From positions 29,719,020 through 29,783,019 of the forward strand of contig NC_080546.1 in NCBI RefSeq assembly GCF_028640845.1: 64,000 bases of DNA, given 5' to 3'. The first letter of the stretch is position 1, and each line of letters opens with the position of its first letter. The stretch is from Ahaetulla prasina (Eukaryota; Chordata; Lepidosauria; Squamata; Colubridae). The translations under genes were made by a program, and so were the position numbers. This document shows, piece by piece, positions 22,727 through 38,050 of the stretch. Under the pieces are notes generated by a model that saw only the letters and a program-made list of their open reading frames with translations, was not told the origin of the DNA and made no database searches.

Positions 22727-23181
22727 AATGGGATTTAGTCAGAAGAGGCTTGTCAGAATTGCAGTTGAGAAATACAGCCTTATGTATATTTCCCTGATGA
22801 TGAAGCCAATAGAACTCAGGATGAATGACATTCTAGTAAGCAGATCCAGGGAAGAATTGCACAGCTAAGTGTTCACTGACTAGGAAGAAAGTTTGCAGCC
22901 CTTAGAAACACTTTCCAAATAATGTCATGGTTATAAAATACCAGACTACCACTAGAGGTCACCAGATAGAGAGGTTCTGGGTACCTATACTACAATATTG
23001 AACAGTCATCCAGTTATAGTAGCCTTGATTTAAGTAGGATTTTCTCTTTAAGGGGTGGGATGGGGCTAATGTTAACAATGGTACCTCAAGACACATGTCC
23101 CAATCATAATCCTGGGTTTTCCTAAATTAGCCAGACTAGTTCCTTGATGGAAGACCAGGATGAAATACTGACCACAGGTCA
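22727..23181. other. Intergenic, nothing recognised
   Basis: No gene or repeat is recognised. Confidence 0.4.
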
Positions 23182-23400
23182 GGGGTGAAATCCCTGGTTC
23201 TGACAGGTTTTGGAGAACCGGTAGCGCAAATTTTGAGTAGTTCAGAGAACCAGCAAATACCACCTCTGGCTAGCCCCAGAGTGGGGTGGAAATGGAGATT
23301 TTGCAATATCCCTTCCCCAGGAGTGGGGAGGGAATGGGGATTTTGCAGTATCCTTCCCCTGCCATGCCCATCAAGCCACACCACACTGTGGGGGGGGGGG
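23182..23400. mobile_element. Truncated hAT-type MITE (family 3 relative)
   Basis: It starts CAGGGGTGAAATCCCTGG and has 'gagaaccggtagcgcaaatttt', in parts matching the inverted right half of 16049-16312. The far end is degraded into a G-run at 23391-23400, and no target duplication is visible. Confidence 0.55.
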
Positions 23401-24742
23401 AAATAATAACCAAGGTTTTTTTTCATATCATTGTCAAGAAAACTACACTTTCTGGTCTATGAAACCTTTTCTCTGGAAGAAGACTCTACATTTACCTTTT
23501 GGTATTCCAAATACGTATTGTGGCTTTCTTACTTGACTCCTTACTTGAAAACTTCCATGGAAAGTAACCAGATTATTATCATGTACATATAGTGAGCCTA
23601 GAAAAAGAATTCTCAGCTATTGAGTGCTTAGTTTGATTTGAGAACAGCTGTTTATGGAAGTTTCCAAACTCTATGTAAATATTGATTGAAGGTGATTCAT
23701 GATTGTGATAACATTATTATTACTTGCTCTGTTCATCCAGCTACCAGTTCAACTTGTTCATTTGCTGGGAAGAGAGTTGTAACAGAGTAGATGCTACCAA
23801 AGGACGCCCTTCCATCAACATCTTAGGGAAATCTGGTGATGTCAATGCTGGGTTGTCTTAATAGCAAAACAGATTCAATCCAAGAATGAAGTGGGAGGAT
23901 TATGATGAAGGTCACACAGTGGCAAACGAGTGAAACGTTACAATGGATCTGTGATCCTATCTTATGTTTGCTCCTTTGCAACTCTGGCCCATGCGGAGGG
24001 GGGGAATGAGAGAAACATCTATATATCAATGTACCTCACGTGGAATCTTGTCTGGATGCCTATCTATTGAATCTGAATTAAAAACTGTACTTGGTGGTTC
24101 TAGATGGACATTTATTTAGGGCAATTTTTATAGGCATACACACCTTGTGCTTATCAAAATTTTGATGCATCAAAACACTGACCTAAAATGCATGTGTGCA
24201 GTTTAAATTCATAAGGGCACACACTAGGTTCCAAGGTGGTATTTGTCATAATTAACCTGCTTAAGAAATAAATGAAAATATTGTCTCTTCCCACCGAATC
24301 CTGCTTTTGTAGGAAATTCCTCATGTGATCGTGCCACTACTAAAATAAATTCCTGGCATTCTTCCCCTCCAACCCTCACCCCACTTCGCCGTGTTTTTGT
24401 TTTAATGGTTAATTGTTCTTCAATTCAACCAAGGTTGAATATTTAGCAGCACACTTTGCCATTGATTCCAGAATATAGAAGAACTATTTGGGCGCAAAAG
24501 GAATTTAAGCCCAAAATATAACCTTAACAGTCAATTTTTAGGGAGCAGGGAATATTAGACTGAGTTTGGGTTTTGACTGTTTGCAGTAACCAGGGGAACT
24601 TCAACGAACTTCTTCAGAAAGAAGTCCTACTGAACATAGCAAGACTTACCTCCCAAAAGTTAAGGAATTGCAGACTTTATGAATTCCGTTGGTCAATTAA
24701 AGATCACTGAATCTCGTCAAAGGTACGATCCCTTCCCTCTTG
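23401..24742. other. Intergenic, single-copy-looking
   Basis: No gene or repeat is recognised. Part of it (24240-24620) has mixed AT-rich blocks that could be conserved, but nothing specific is visible. Confidence 0.4.
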
Positions 24743-24833
24743 CCTGCCTGCCTGCCTGCCTGCCTGTCTGCCTGCCTTCCTTCCTTCCTTCCTTCCTTCC
24801 TTCCTTCCTTCCTTTTCTTTTCTTTCCTTTCCT
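24743..24833 (+). repeat. (CCTG)n(CCTT)n compound microsatellite
   Basis: About eight CCTG-type units grade into about eleven CCTT units and TTTC variants. Confidence 0.95.
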
Positions 24834-24959
24834 CCTTTTGCTAATCTATTTCCCTCTTTCTGGCTAGAAATGCTAATTCTATTCTCTATCTACAGATGCC
24901 CAAACTTTCCCCCAATACCCACCCATCGTTGAATTCAGAGTTTAGCCACATTCAGAAAA

Positions 24960-25400
24960 GCTGCACCTTCGGAATGGCTCCATGGTTGGGTGGGTGGGGG
25001 GACGACGACGGCGACGACAAAATCGGGGAATAAAAGAGTCCAAGGCGCGGCTCTGGTTCCAAGCTGGAGCATTTCCAGGCCTTGCACGCGCACTGGGACG
25101 CGCCCAGCTCTCCCTGCCTGCCTGCCAGGGCCTCCGAAGGCTGGGCAAAGAGGAGGCGAGGGCGGCGGGAGATTTGGTCTCCGGACTCAAAAGGGTGGGA
25201 GGGGAAAGGAGAGAGGGACTCTGACGCCTTTTTTTTTTTTTTTGTGGATTGGGATGTGGATTCCGAGCCAGACAGCCCTGTTCGTTCACACGCCTGGGCT
25301 CAACCGTGGGGATCTCGCTGGTGTTTTTAATAGACTTCTCAAGGGAGCAGCAACAACTCCAGGCGCTTAATTTATGGCCTGGTGCTTAAGACGTGCAACT
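24960..25400. other. CpG-rich block
   Basis: Frequent CpGs ('gacgacgacggcgacgac', then GC-rich DNA to about 25350) contrast with CpG-poor surroundings. ORFs of 80-126 codons in three frames on both strands reflect GC content and show no domain. It may be a regulatory CpG island downstream of PITX2 or the start of a non-coding transcript. Confidence 0.35.
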
Positions 25401-25529
25401 TTGAAAAGCAATGTGGATTTCTTCTTTAGAGTCCGGGCTTTTGCTCCTTCTCCCCACCCCACCCCATCTCTCTGCATTCTTCTGCCTTCCTGCCCCAACA
25501 GCTCGCTCTGTTTCCAAGGTCGCCTGCGA

Positions 25530-25796
25530 TAGAGAGAGGGAGGGAGGAAGAGAGAGGCAGGGACGACGACGGAGAGAGAGAGGGGGAGAGAGAGAAAGAC
25601 GGAGAGGGGGACAGGGACGGAGGAAGAGAGAATAAAAGAAGGAGAGAGGAGAGAATAAGAGGGAAAGGGGAGGGGGAGAAGGAGGGGAAGACAGAAAGAG
25701 AGAAAGAAAGAGAGGGAGGGGGGGAGAGAGAGAAAGAGGGAGAGAGAAAGAAATAGAAAGAGAGGGAGGGAGGGAGGGAGGGAGGGAGAGAAACAC
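25530..25796 (+). repeat. Purine (GA-rich) tract, about 265 bp
   Basis: An almost uninterrupted A/G strand with GGGA, GAGA and AAAG units. The ORFs of 137-160 codons on the opposite strand are Ser/Leu/Pro low-complexity artefacts. Confidence 0.95.
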
Positions 25797-26825
25797 AGGC
25801 ATCACCCTCTTTCCATTTCTGGCCGACCAAGGCATGCAAAAAGCTCCTGGGAAGGAATAAATGGCCACGCAGGGTCAGAAGAAGGAGAAGGAGAAGGAGA
25901 AGGAGGACGACGAGAAGGGAAAAAGAAAATCCCCTTAAAATGAGGCGGGGGGAGTATCATTTCCTGCACTCCTCTACCTGCTGGCCTGAAAACAAGGTTC
26001 GCTTCCATTTTAGATAATAAAATGCAAGACTTTTTTTTTTTTTTGGAGAGTCAGTCAGGGTTCAGGAATCGAGTTAACAAGACCAGAATCCAGCGTGAGG
26101 TTTCATTGGGTTAGATGTATGGTCTATACATCTATACATGCTCCATTGCCATGTAATGAGACTACAGCTACGCACTAATAATAAGGCGGCGATCCTGAAG
26201 CCGCTTATGTGGGAAGAAAGGCTCACTGAAAACTATGGGGTTTAATTCTGAATATAGGCTCAATCTATCAACTGCCAGCCAGCCTTTCATCCCTGAATAG
26301 CAAATAAGCAAACGGCCGGTTTTGTCCGAAATCTCCTTGTTTCTAAATCTCCTTGATATCGGAAGTCTGGAAATCTCTGTTTAAGGCCCACTACTCCATC
26401 CCAAAATGAACGGGCCACACTAGAAATACATTTGAATGAACAGAATGAGTGGGAAAAGAGAGGTCGCCAACTGGAACTCTCTTCTTGTTCTTTATTAAAG
26501 TGCTGGTTCATGCTGGCCGCCATTGGATTAATTATTACCCATTCATTTAAACACTGGTGAACGTAGGAGAATAACCCTAATAAATATCTCCCCGACCCTT
26601 TCATCCACCCCAATCTGAAGTGTTGACAAGAGTGACTCAATCGGCAGCAAACTCCTGGCGATGGAAATAGGGTGATAAGGTAAAAAGTCCCCGATTCGGC
26701 TGCCTTTTAGCCTCACCACCGCTACGCCCGTCCTGCCTTTAGTAAGGTTGGGGCTGGGGTGAATCCACTCAACCTTCCCTACCACTAGGCCTTCCTCCAC
26801 TCTAAGACCTTCAGGCCCTCTAATG
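25797..26825. other. Intergenic, nothing recognised
   Basis: Single-copy-looking DNA without a recognised gene. Short (GGA)n/(GAA)n stretches lie at 25878-25925. Confidence 0.4.
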
Positions 26826-26962
26826 CAGGAGTCTCCAAACCTTGGCAACTTTAAGACTTGTGGACTTCAACTCCCAGAGTACCTCAGCCAGCAAAGCTGG
26901 CTGAGGAACTCTGGGAGTTGAAGTCCACAAAGTCTTAAAGTTGCCAAGGTTGGAGACCACTG
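26826..26962. mobile_element. Palindromic hAT-type MITE (family 1), 8-bp TSD
   Basis: The ends CAGGAGTCTCC and GGAGACCACTG bound an inverted repeat turning at 'agcaaagct'. The flanks are CTCTAATG (26818-26825) and CTTTAATG (26963-26970). It is non-coding. Confidence 0.9.
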
Positions 26963-26970
26963 CTTTAATG

Positions 26971-29219
26971 TGTTGGACACTCAGTCTCAGCTGGGAACGG
27001 ATCGCCAGGTTGTGTCCAAACTGCATCTAGATGAAATTCAGGCAAGATCGATCTTCAGCTGTGGGTTGTTTTTTTTTGTTTTTTTTGGAATCCTAATATT
27101 TAAACTTTTGAAATTTGACAGGCACGCATTTTCCACTGGATTCCGGCTACTTTTTTTTTTCTCCGTCGTATATGTCACCTGCGTTTTTGTGCTGATTTTT
27201 CCCCCCTCCCAGAGATTAACCCCAAACGACGACACATTTCGGCTTTTTAACGCTTCCTCGAAACCGAAAGATTATAATCTTTAAATGACTCAAGAGTATC
27301 CCGCCGCGGGTTGATTTCGGGAGCTTCAGCGTTTTGAGTTTTTGGGTTGACAAGTCCATTTTTCTTGGTCTCTGGACACTGAGCCCACGCGTGTTTGAGG
27401 ACCTGTCTTTGCAGATTGTGAACTAGAAAAACCAGCCTTCAGCGAATCCTGTTAAGCGGCGAGGGGTTTGTGGGCGGAAAGGATGCGTAATAACAAATCA
27501 AGCCAAAAATGGAAGGTTGAGTTAGGTTTCCTGGTTGCTGGATTTGCACGTTTGCTTGGGCAGAGGCGACTTCAGGTGGTGGACACTTCCGGCTTCCCCC
27601 CTTGCAGTCTTCCTCCCTTCAGTTGCCCTGCCCTTCCTTTGCTGTCCCAAAAACAAGACGCTTTCGTGTCCAGGCAGGGTTTAGTCCGCTGTGGAAAAGA
27701 AGAAAAGAAGAAGAAAAGAGAAGTTGTCCTGTAGGGCCTGGCCATCACCAGCGATGGACTTTAGCTGGGATCTTTTTTCTCTCCCTGCTATTCGGCCGCG
27801 ACGCGGGGCAGAACAAAAGCAGGGTCTGTTTGCTGGGATTATCGATAAAGTTACAACACTAGCAAAACCCGCACAACACACCCAAATCTGGGCATCCGGG
27901 GAGAGAGGCTGGAAGGGTTTCGGTCTGGCTTCTTCCAATCCTTTTGACCACGTCCGCTGTCTGCACGTTGGATCCCTCCCCCCCACTTTCTTTCTTTCTC
28001 TCCTCATTTCGTGGTTTTGTTAGTTTGGTTTTAAGTCCTTTTAGCTCTCGTACGTCCCTCTGTCGGAACCTCCGGGCTCAGAGACCTGGCGGGCTAATTC
28101 GTCTTGATTTGCGCCATCCTGCCGCAGACATACAAAGCATAATCCGGAATGGTTTTAAGAACCAGTAGCTCTCCAGATCTGAGTAGGTTCACCTCGCCGG
28201 AAGCCAAACGTTGCAACCAATTGCCACACCGCCCCCACCCCCACTCTCCGAAAGGAAAAAAAACTCAGCCGCCCCCCAGCCTAGCCTGTTTATTTTCCCC
28301 CTCCCCCACTGCCGGCCCACAAGGGAATCGCGGGTCATTGGGGTGGGGCTGGCATCGATTTGGGGCAAAGGTCTGTTCCCTTTAATTAACGGAGGACTCT
28401 CGTTTAAAGGGGGCGGAGACAAAAAAAACCCAACAACAATCCTAGCGAGGGAGAAACGTTAGGCTATTTGATCATTTTATTGGTCAGTTATTTGTACTAG
28501 GCACACTCCGGCCAAGGTTCAGAACTTGTAAACCTCAAGGTTTAAAATGGCTGGCAGAAGGACAAACCTGCCACGAGAATTTAAATTCCGGAGGTTTCCT
28601 TGAGGATTATACTCTTAGAGCAAGCTCTGTTTTAAGGCTTCTTTCAATTTCTTCGCGGAAAGTCAAGAGAATCGGACTTCTTCTGGATCGAACCCATTTC
28701 GGCTATTGGTTGATTCGATCCATGAAGGTAAATGACAGGCCTTCGTCCTCCAGGTCCTGGAAAACGCCCTCCATCTTTTGGCACTTCATTTATATCTCCT
28801 TCATGACGCTATGCCAGACACTGTGTCAGAGGAAAAAAATCAGGCTTTTTCGACTTTTCAGGCTTAAAGGCCCTAATAAAGGTTTCAGGGGCTCTTTTTA
28901 AAAAAAACCGAAATAAGATTCCTTCTCCCTTTTTAAGCAACAGGTTGGATAAAAGCTAAGTATTATTTTTCCTTAGTACTTGGGAAACCCTCCTTGGGAA
29001 ATTCATTCAAAATTTACCCCCCAAAAAATCCAGACCAAACTGTATGCTGTATATTTTACTCCCATGAAACACATTTTTTTCCAATGTTGTCTGAAAAGGA
29101 AAACACTAATTATACGAAATGTTATACAGGGGGTATGTTTTACATTGCAGTTTCAAAAGTCACCATTGCATCCACCAGAGGTACTATTCTAAAACTGATT
29201 ATTCACACAATGGGGACTT
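26971..29219. other. Mixed-composition region just beyond the PITX2 3' end
   Basis: No coding exon is recognised. 27300-28450 has moderately frequent CpGs and polypyrimidine runs, and 28900 onward turns AT-rich as the PITX2 3' UTR is approached. The region could include distal 3' UTR if a polyadenylation site further downstream is used. Confidence 0.4.
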
Positions 29220-29710
29220 CCTTTTTAATAATAATAATATTAATAACATGTTAGAAACATACAGTGTTGCATTTAGTACAGTATATACATTCCCTTGCTC
29301 GCAAGCGGAAAAAAAGAAAAGAAAAACAAATCCCTACTCTCTTGTGTAACATGCTTTATTTTAAAGCCTAACTTTTAAAAACACTGTGGAGATATTACTA
29401 ACAACTGCTTTTATAAAATTAATTTTGACATTTCAATATATATATACATCCTTTCCCGTCATCTTTTTTTTCTTTTAATGTTAACAATGCTAAACATAAA
29501 AAATAACAAGCTTATAGGAACATTAAAATGTCATACCATATCCAGTCAAACGTTTGTCCGTATTATATATATATTTATAATATATGTCCTTGTCTCGGTT
29601 GGGAACATTTCTTTCCCACTTTTTAAAAAAAACTCTTTCCATTTATTTTAAGGAGCCGAAAAAACACCCTTTAAAAAAAGCAAAGAACGCCGAAATTTCA
29701 AGGGTTTCCC

Positions 29711-29743
<33 letters not shown>

Positions 29744-29978
29744 CGCCTGGGTAGATTAAATTCGGCCGCCTAATTGCTTCTCCTGTCGCTGTCTCCCCAC
29801 CCGCCCCCGCGCCCGTTTGCTTTGGATTGAAGGTTCGTGTTCTTAAGATGCCGAGGCAAAGAAGCCTCCTTCGTCCCTTCCGACTGTCCCGCGCGATTGC
29901 CTGCCCTTCTTCCCCGCCCTCCTCCCCCCCTCCCACGCAGCAACGAGAGCAGCCACCCCGAAGCCCGTTTTTTGTTGC
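29220..29978 (-). other. PITX2: PITX2 3' UTR (end inferred)
   Basis: This is AT-rich DNA immediately after the stop codon on the minus strand. Candidate polyadenylation hexamers on that strand are AATAAA at 29642-29647 and 29355-29360 and ATTAAA at 29224-29229. They would give 3' UTRs of roughly 0.35 to 0.75 kb. A (GA)n run on this strand lies at 29718-29743. The true cleavage site cannot be fixed without transcripts. Confidence 0.55.
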
Positions 29979-30827
<849 letters not shown>

Positions 30828-32241
30828 TTACTCATCCGGGTTTTTATTTTACCAAAAAAATAATTTTTTTTAGGCCGTCTTAAGAAGAATGCAAGTCCTT
30901 CAGCTGAGCCTAAACAAGAAACGTGCGGCGCGCCGCGCAGCCTGCTGATATGACAAATACAACCTTTTCAAGGCTCCTTTACAGGGGAGGGGCGGGGAAG
31001 AGAGGGGAAAAAAAAGAGACTTTAAGGGTTGTCCGAACGTGCAATGTACCGTTATTTATCTAGCAAGGGTCTCTCCTGGCCCTGCCATTTTTTCGAGAGA
31101 GGAGCTCATCTGAAAATCTTTGCATCCTCACGATCACACAAGATCCCGCGCTCAACAAGCCCCCCTTCCAAGAAAGCCCTAAGTAACCTGCACGGAAATG
31201 TCCGGGCTGGGCTCGAGACTTTAAAGGCCCAAGTCCCAGTAAAATAGAGCGAGGTTCTGTTGGCAGAGACCTCCCCACACGTCATTTCCTCAAGATTTCG
31301 CTGAGGTCAGTACGGAAAACCTGTTTAGCCTAGAATGCTACACCTTTCGCACAAGCGGGTCCACGGAGTGAACAGTTTTGTTCCTCTGGGCCTTATTAAC
31401 ATATCTATGGCTACAAAAACAAACCAGTCTACTCTGGCATTTACATTCGGATAATAAAGCACACAAACAGCTCGCCTAGGCTGAATTTTAAATAAAAAGG
31501 TTTCTCCAGAGAGCGGCCAATCTCCTTCTCCTTAAAAGGGACAAAAATGTTTCTCCGCAGCTGACTTTGGAATCGGGGAGGACTTTGTTTCTAGCCCCGA
31601 CAAAAGATTATGCTGAGGTCCGTAGGCGAAGATCGTTCCTAACAAACTCTGATACCTAGCCAAGAAAACGTCCTGTGCATCTGCTGGTTGGTTTTCACAC
31701 ACACACACACACACCGTTTCTGCCATCTCTCTCTCTCCTTTGCAGTTCATTCAGTTTGATCCGAATGGTAATCTTGAACGAAAGGAATATAGCTCTATCT
31801 TTTTCCACTCCAAACCTCTAACTCACCTTCTTCTCCACCCCCCCCACCCCCCAAGAAGTCTAAGGCAAGGAAGTTAATCCGCTTTAACACCTATTTTTCT
31901 ACACAGCAGAGGAAGAAACGATCCTCGCGATGATATTATTAATCCAGGAGTGGCTTGAAATTGAAATCCGGTCAATAATTTTTCTCTCCAGCAACCCGGG
32001 TAATGGGGGGAGAAGTCAACATAAATATATATCGGCTTGGAAACCTTCTAATAAATCTTTTACCTTTAACGGCTGGTGACAGGAGCGTCTTTCTTTCATG
32101 TGCTAATCATTAGTAGAGCCAAGCCAGGTCCTGGGCGGCTGTTTCTCCTGCGCTTTTGGCAAACTTTGCTCTTTCTCGACGCGAGAAGGACGGGCGCCTC
32201 CGCCGCCAAGACAAAGGCGACAGGCGCGCGCGTCTTTCTCC

Positions 32242-32302
32242 AATCCACATTCCCAGCTGCCTGCTCGGCCCAGCCGCCCCCTGCGACTTTCTGATGTGGA
32301 TT
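32242..32302. promoter_or_regulatory. PITX2: Paired FoxH1-type sites, candidate asymmetric enhancer (ASE)
   Basis: AATCCACA (32242-32249) and TGTGGATT (32295-32302) are exact matches to the FoxH1/FAST site, in opposite orientations about 45 bp apart. Flanking bases are partly shared ('ccaatccacattcc' and 'gatgtggattgg'). The known Pitx2 ASE is driven by Nodal through FoxH1 sites and maintained by Nkx2-5 in this intron. I did not find a clear Nkx2-5 site right beside the pair. Confidence 0.6.
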
Positions 32303-33193
32303 GGAATGGCCAAATCTACTCTTGGGTTGACCCCACGCGAAAGTTCGCTCCAGCCGGGCCCGCCGCGCTCCCTCCACCCCACCCCACCCCCTGCACCACG
32401 CCAATCGAAGCCTAGGCCGCGGTTTGTACTACTCCGCGCGCCCGAAACGCAGAGGCGGCCTCTGCAGACAACCTGCAGGGAAGATCGTGTTTCCGCCATC
32501 TGCAACGGAGGGCAGGGCGTCTTTTCAGGGCCCCCAAGAGCAGAGCCACGCGCTTTTCGAGCAGGGGATCGGACGGCGGCCTTGTGCCCAGCTGAAGGTA
32601 TATTGTTCAGTTGTGAATAAAGGCTGCTTCCTTCGTCCGAGTTTTTGTTTTTTTTAAGGCGTTTGGGACAATCCGACAAGTTGTTATAGAGGAAATCAGC
32701 CCAGATGTGGTTTACTGCTGACTGGAGCCACCATAATACCCGTAGTACAGTTGGAAATCTGAGGGGGCGATTGCAGAGCCCGTTAGAAAACAAATACGCG
32801 GAGGAAACTTGCCTACAATACCAAGGGCAGCCATAGCAAAATCTCAAGAGTAATAATTTTAACTAAAAGGTCGTTAAAGGCTCCCGGAAGGTTGCTTCAA
32901 TACATTACATTGTTTCCGAAAGGACAATTTTCCAAAAGGACGACTCAATTCGAGACCAGTTTAACGGGAAGAAGCTTTTCCGTTTAAATGGTTTGAACCA
33001 CAGGAATTCCGGGTGAATTGTTTGAGGAAGCCAAAAGGATCAGCTTCCTTCTTATACTGTGCCATATTTTTTCTCCCCAGTCGCTTGTTGTTTATTTGCA
33101 TTGAAGCTTGAGTCGCAACCCTTCCGATTCTAAATTTAAAGCAACTTTGGGATGCGCATAGGCCCTGAGCATTGCAATTAAAAGGGTTTCATC

Positions 33194-33276
33194 AAAAGGA
33201 CGGTGTGGAATGGATTTTGGTGTTCATTTGTCTTTCCTAGATTAAACGAACGCCAATCCATCCATACCGTCCTTTT
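33194..33276. other. Strong imperfect inverted repeat (hairpin)
   Basis: The left arm 33194-33229 starts AAAAGGACGGTGTGGA. The right arm 33244-33276 ends TCCATACCGTCCTTTT. They pair over about 33 bases with a loop of about 14, one single-base bulge, one two-base bulge and three substitutions. In plus-strand RNA two of the three substitutions become G:U pairs. No flanking target duplication was seen. Confidence 0.6.
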
Positions 33277-34404
33277 ACATTGCAAATGCAACGTTTTATT
33301 TTCGTAAATATGGATAACTTCGTCACCAAACAACGTATCTACTTCTCAGTGGCAAAAGTTTGGAAAGAAAGGCGGTTAAAGGTGGAGTAAGTAGTAGGAC
33401 TGCATTCAAAAATCCTTCCTTTTTCACAGCAATTGTTTTGGAGAGTCTCCGTCACTCTCATCCAAGAAAACAACTGTGTAGTTTACCACTGCTTTTTTTT
33501 TAATAGCTCCTTCTTCTCCTTCTCCCCCTCCCTCTCCCTTTCCGTGAATGTGTGTAAGTCCTTGAATGCGTATGTGCTTGCGTGTATGAAACAACAGCAG
33601 CGACAACACTGAAGCAAGCTGACCTCGGCTTCTCCGGCCATCTCTGCCCCCTTCCCTTCATTTCACTGCCTTCCACTGAAACCAGGGAAATGAAATAAAC
33701 TGAATTTACCTCCACTTCAAGTAAACCTTGAAATCAAATCCAAGGGCTCACTTCACTTACCAACTTTCCTGACCCCAAGCAGTAATAATTATTCAAAACT
33801 CCTTACCGAGTTTTAGAGTCACTAATCCCATTGAATTAAGAGACACCCCCCCCACGCACACACACACACCTCCCATCTAGGAATTTCTGTCTTAAAACCT
33901 AAACTCGGTTTACATAGAGAAAACTCGACCCGCACCGGATTCCCTCTGGTTTTCCTACCACGCGTAGTTCTGAACTACAATCTCGATAGGAAGAAAAAAA
34001 CGGCCTTTCCTCTCCGGCGCATTGGGGAAGCTTTCCAACCCCCCCTCCTTCTTTCTTTCTTTCTTCCCCCTCCGACTGAGCTGCCTGATCCTGTCGGATT
34101 TTAGGGGCTTTTAGATGGAGCCATAAATCTAAGGCGAGAAGATGGACGGGAAGAAGCCACCAGAGTTGTGAAAGCGGAGGAAAAGGAGGGAGGGAGGGGG
34201 GCAAAGAATGCGGAGAAGGGAGCGTCGCGGGGCCTGGGAAGGCGGCCGAGGCCTGGCGTTTGGCGCATTTTGGGCTGGGCGCACGTCGGAGCCTGCCCTG
34301 AGCCGCTTTCTTGGCGCAGGTCCCTTTGCTCCTTCGCATCCCGTTCAGAACACGCCGCACAGTCGGGGCCATCCATCATCTTCGGAGGGGAAGGCAATCC
34401 GTCA

Positions 34405-36993
<2,589 letters not shown>

Positions 36994-37258
36994 CTGCGGC
37001 CTCAGGGCTGGAGGTGTCGGAGATGGTGTGAACCTCCAGCCGATGCTTGGCAGAATCCAGGGCCGATCGCGGCTGGCCGGGGGTCAGGGCTGAAGCCATA
37101 ACCAGAGCCGGCTGTTGTTGCTGCTGCTGGTGATGGTGATGGTGGTGGTGGCAAGACGAGGAGGCGGAGGAGGAAGAGGAAGAGGAAGGGGAGGTGGAGC
37201 AAAGCTTATTCCCGGCTCCCAAACGCTCCAGGTTGAGAGGTTCTTTCAGGCAGTTCAT
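36994..37258 (-). CDS. PITX2: PITX2c-specific first coding exon
   Basis: Begins [10 protein letters not shown] and ends '[20 protein letters not shown]' plus PEAA, then a phase-1 G before the donor GCCGCAG/GTAAGG (36993). This matches the N-terminus of PITX2c, the isoform used in left-right asymmetry and heart. The exon supplies 88 codons. With the split Glu, 68 and 187 codons downstream, it predicts a 344-aa protein, against 324 in human. The extra length lies in a Ser-rich run (7 Ser, Ala, 3 Ser; 37154-37186), 7 His (37130-37150) and 6 Gln (37112-37129). The initiator context is weak (TCGATGA), but the start matches the family. The exon lies in a CpG island. Confidence 0.95.
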
Positions 37259-38050
37259 CGAGTGTCTCCAGCAAGCCAGCCAGCCAACCCGGGCGGCCGG
37301 GGGCTGCGCGCTGGCGGAGAAGAACCCTGGCGAGGGAGCGTGAGCCGCTGCCAGGGGCAGAGGCTGCCGCAGTCGGTGGCCCAGAAGCAGCGGGTCCTTA
37401 AACCCCCTGGCCAGATTTCGATCCTTCCCGGCCCTTCAGCAGCAGGTAGGCAGGCAGGCAGGCAGGCAGTCAATCCCGTCCGGACCTCAAGGCAAGGGAG
37501 CTCCCCGGCCGCCCCCCCTCGTCGAGTCCCCCCGCCGCATCAGCCACTGCAAAGCCAAGGTTCCCGCCGCACAAGCGCTCCCGCGGGGAGAGCGTGGCCA
37601 ACCTGAGCCCTAGACTCCCAAGGCAGACGGCGCAGAAGACCATGAATGATCCCCGAGAGAGGGGCGGGCAGCGGAGGCAGATCGTAATAGATCCAAACTG
37701 ATCGGTCGGTCGGTTGCCAAAGCAAGCAAGCAAGCAATCCCGGAACGAGCCGCTGGCGTTGTGGGCCCGGCAGTGGCCGCGGACTTCCCTCCTTTCTTGG
37801 GCGCTCGGAGAGCCGGGCTCCTTACTGGCTTCCCTGTTTGCCCAACATCTTAAACCCAGAGGCCGCCTTCCCGGGCCAGTGATATCAGGCGGCCCCTTTC
37901 TCTCTCCTCCTTCCAGCCTTCCCCCCGCGGTCCAGACTCGCTGCGGAGACCAAGACTGACTCGGAGTGCAACCAATCGGAAAGCGCAACGCCCCGGCGCA
38001 GGCTATAATAAGAACAGCCTATCAGGCACTTGGGGCAAGGCTGAATGGAA

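Noticed and set aside
25386..25868. ORFs of 137-160 codons on the minus strand
   Set aside because: Translation of a pyrimidine tract, with no domain or splice context.
1..29000. ENPEP or another neighbouring protein gene
   Set aside because: ENPEP flanks PITX2 in human, but no peptidase motif (for example HEXXH in a suitable frame) or exon series was seen here.
32110..32847. 245-codon minus-strand ORF in the homeodomain intron
   Set aside because: It overlaps open frames on the other strand in GC-rich DNA, has no family motif, and covers the putative enhancer.
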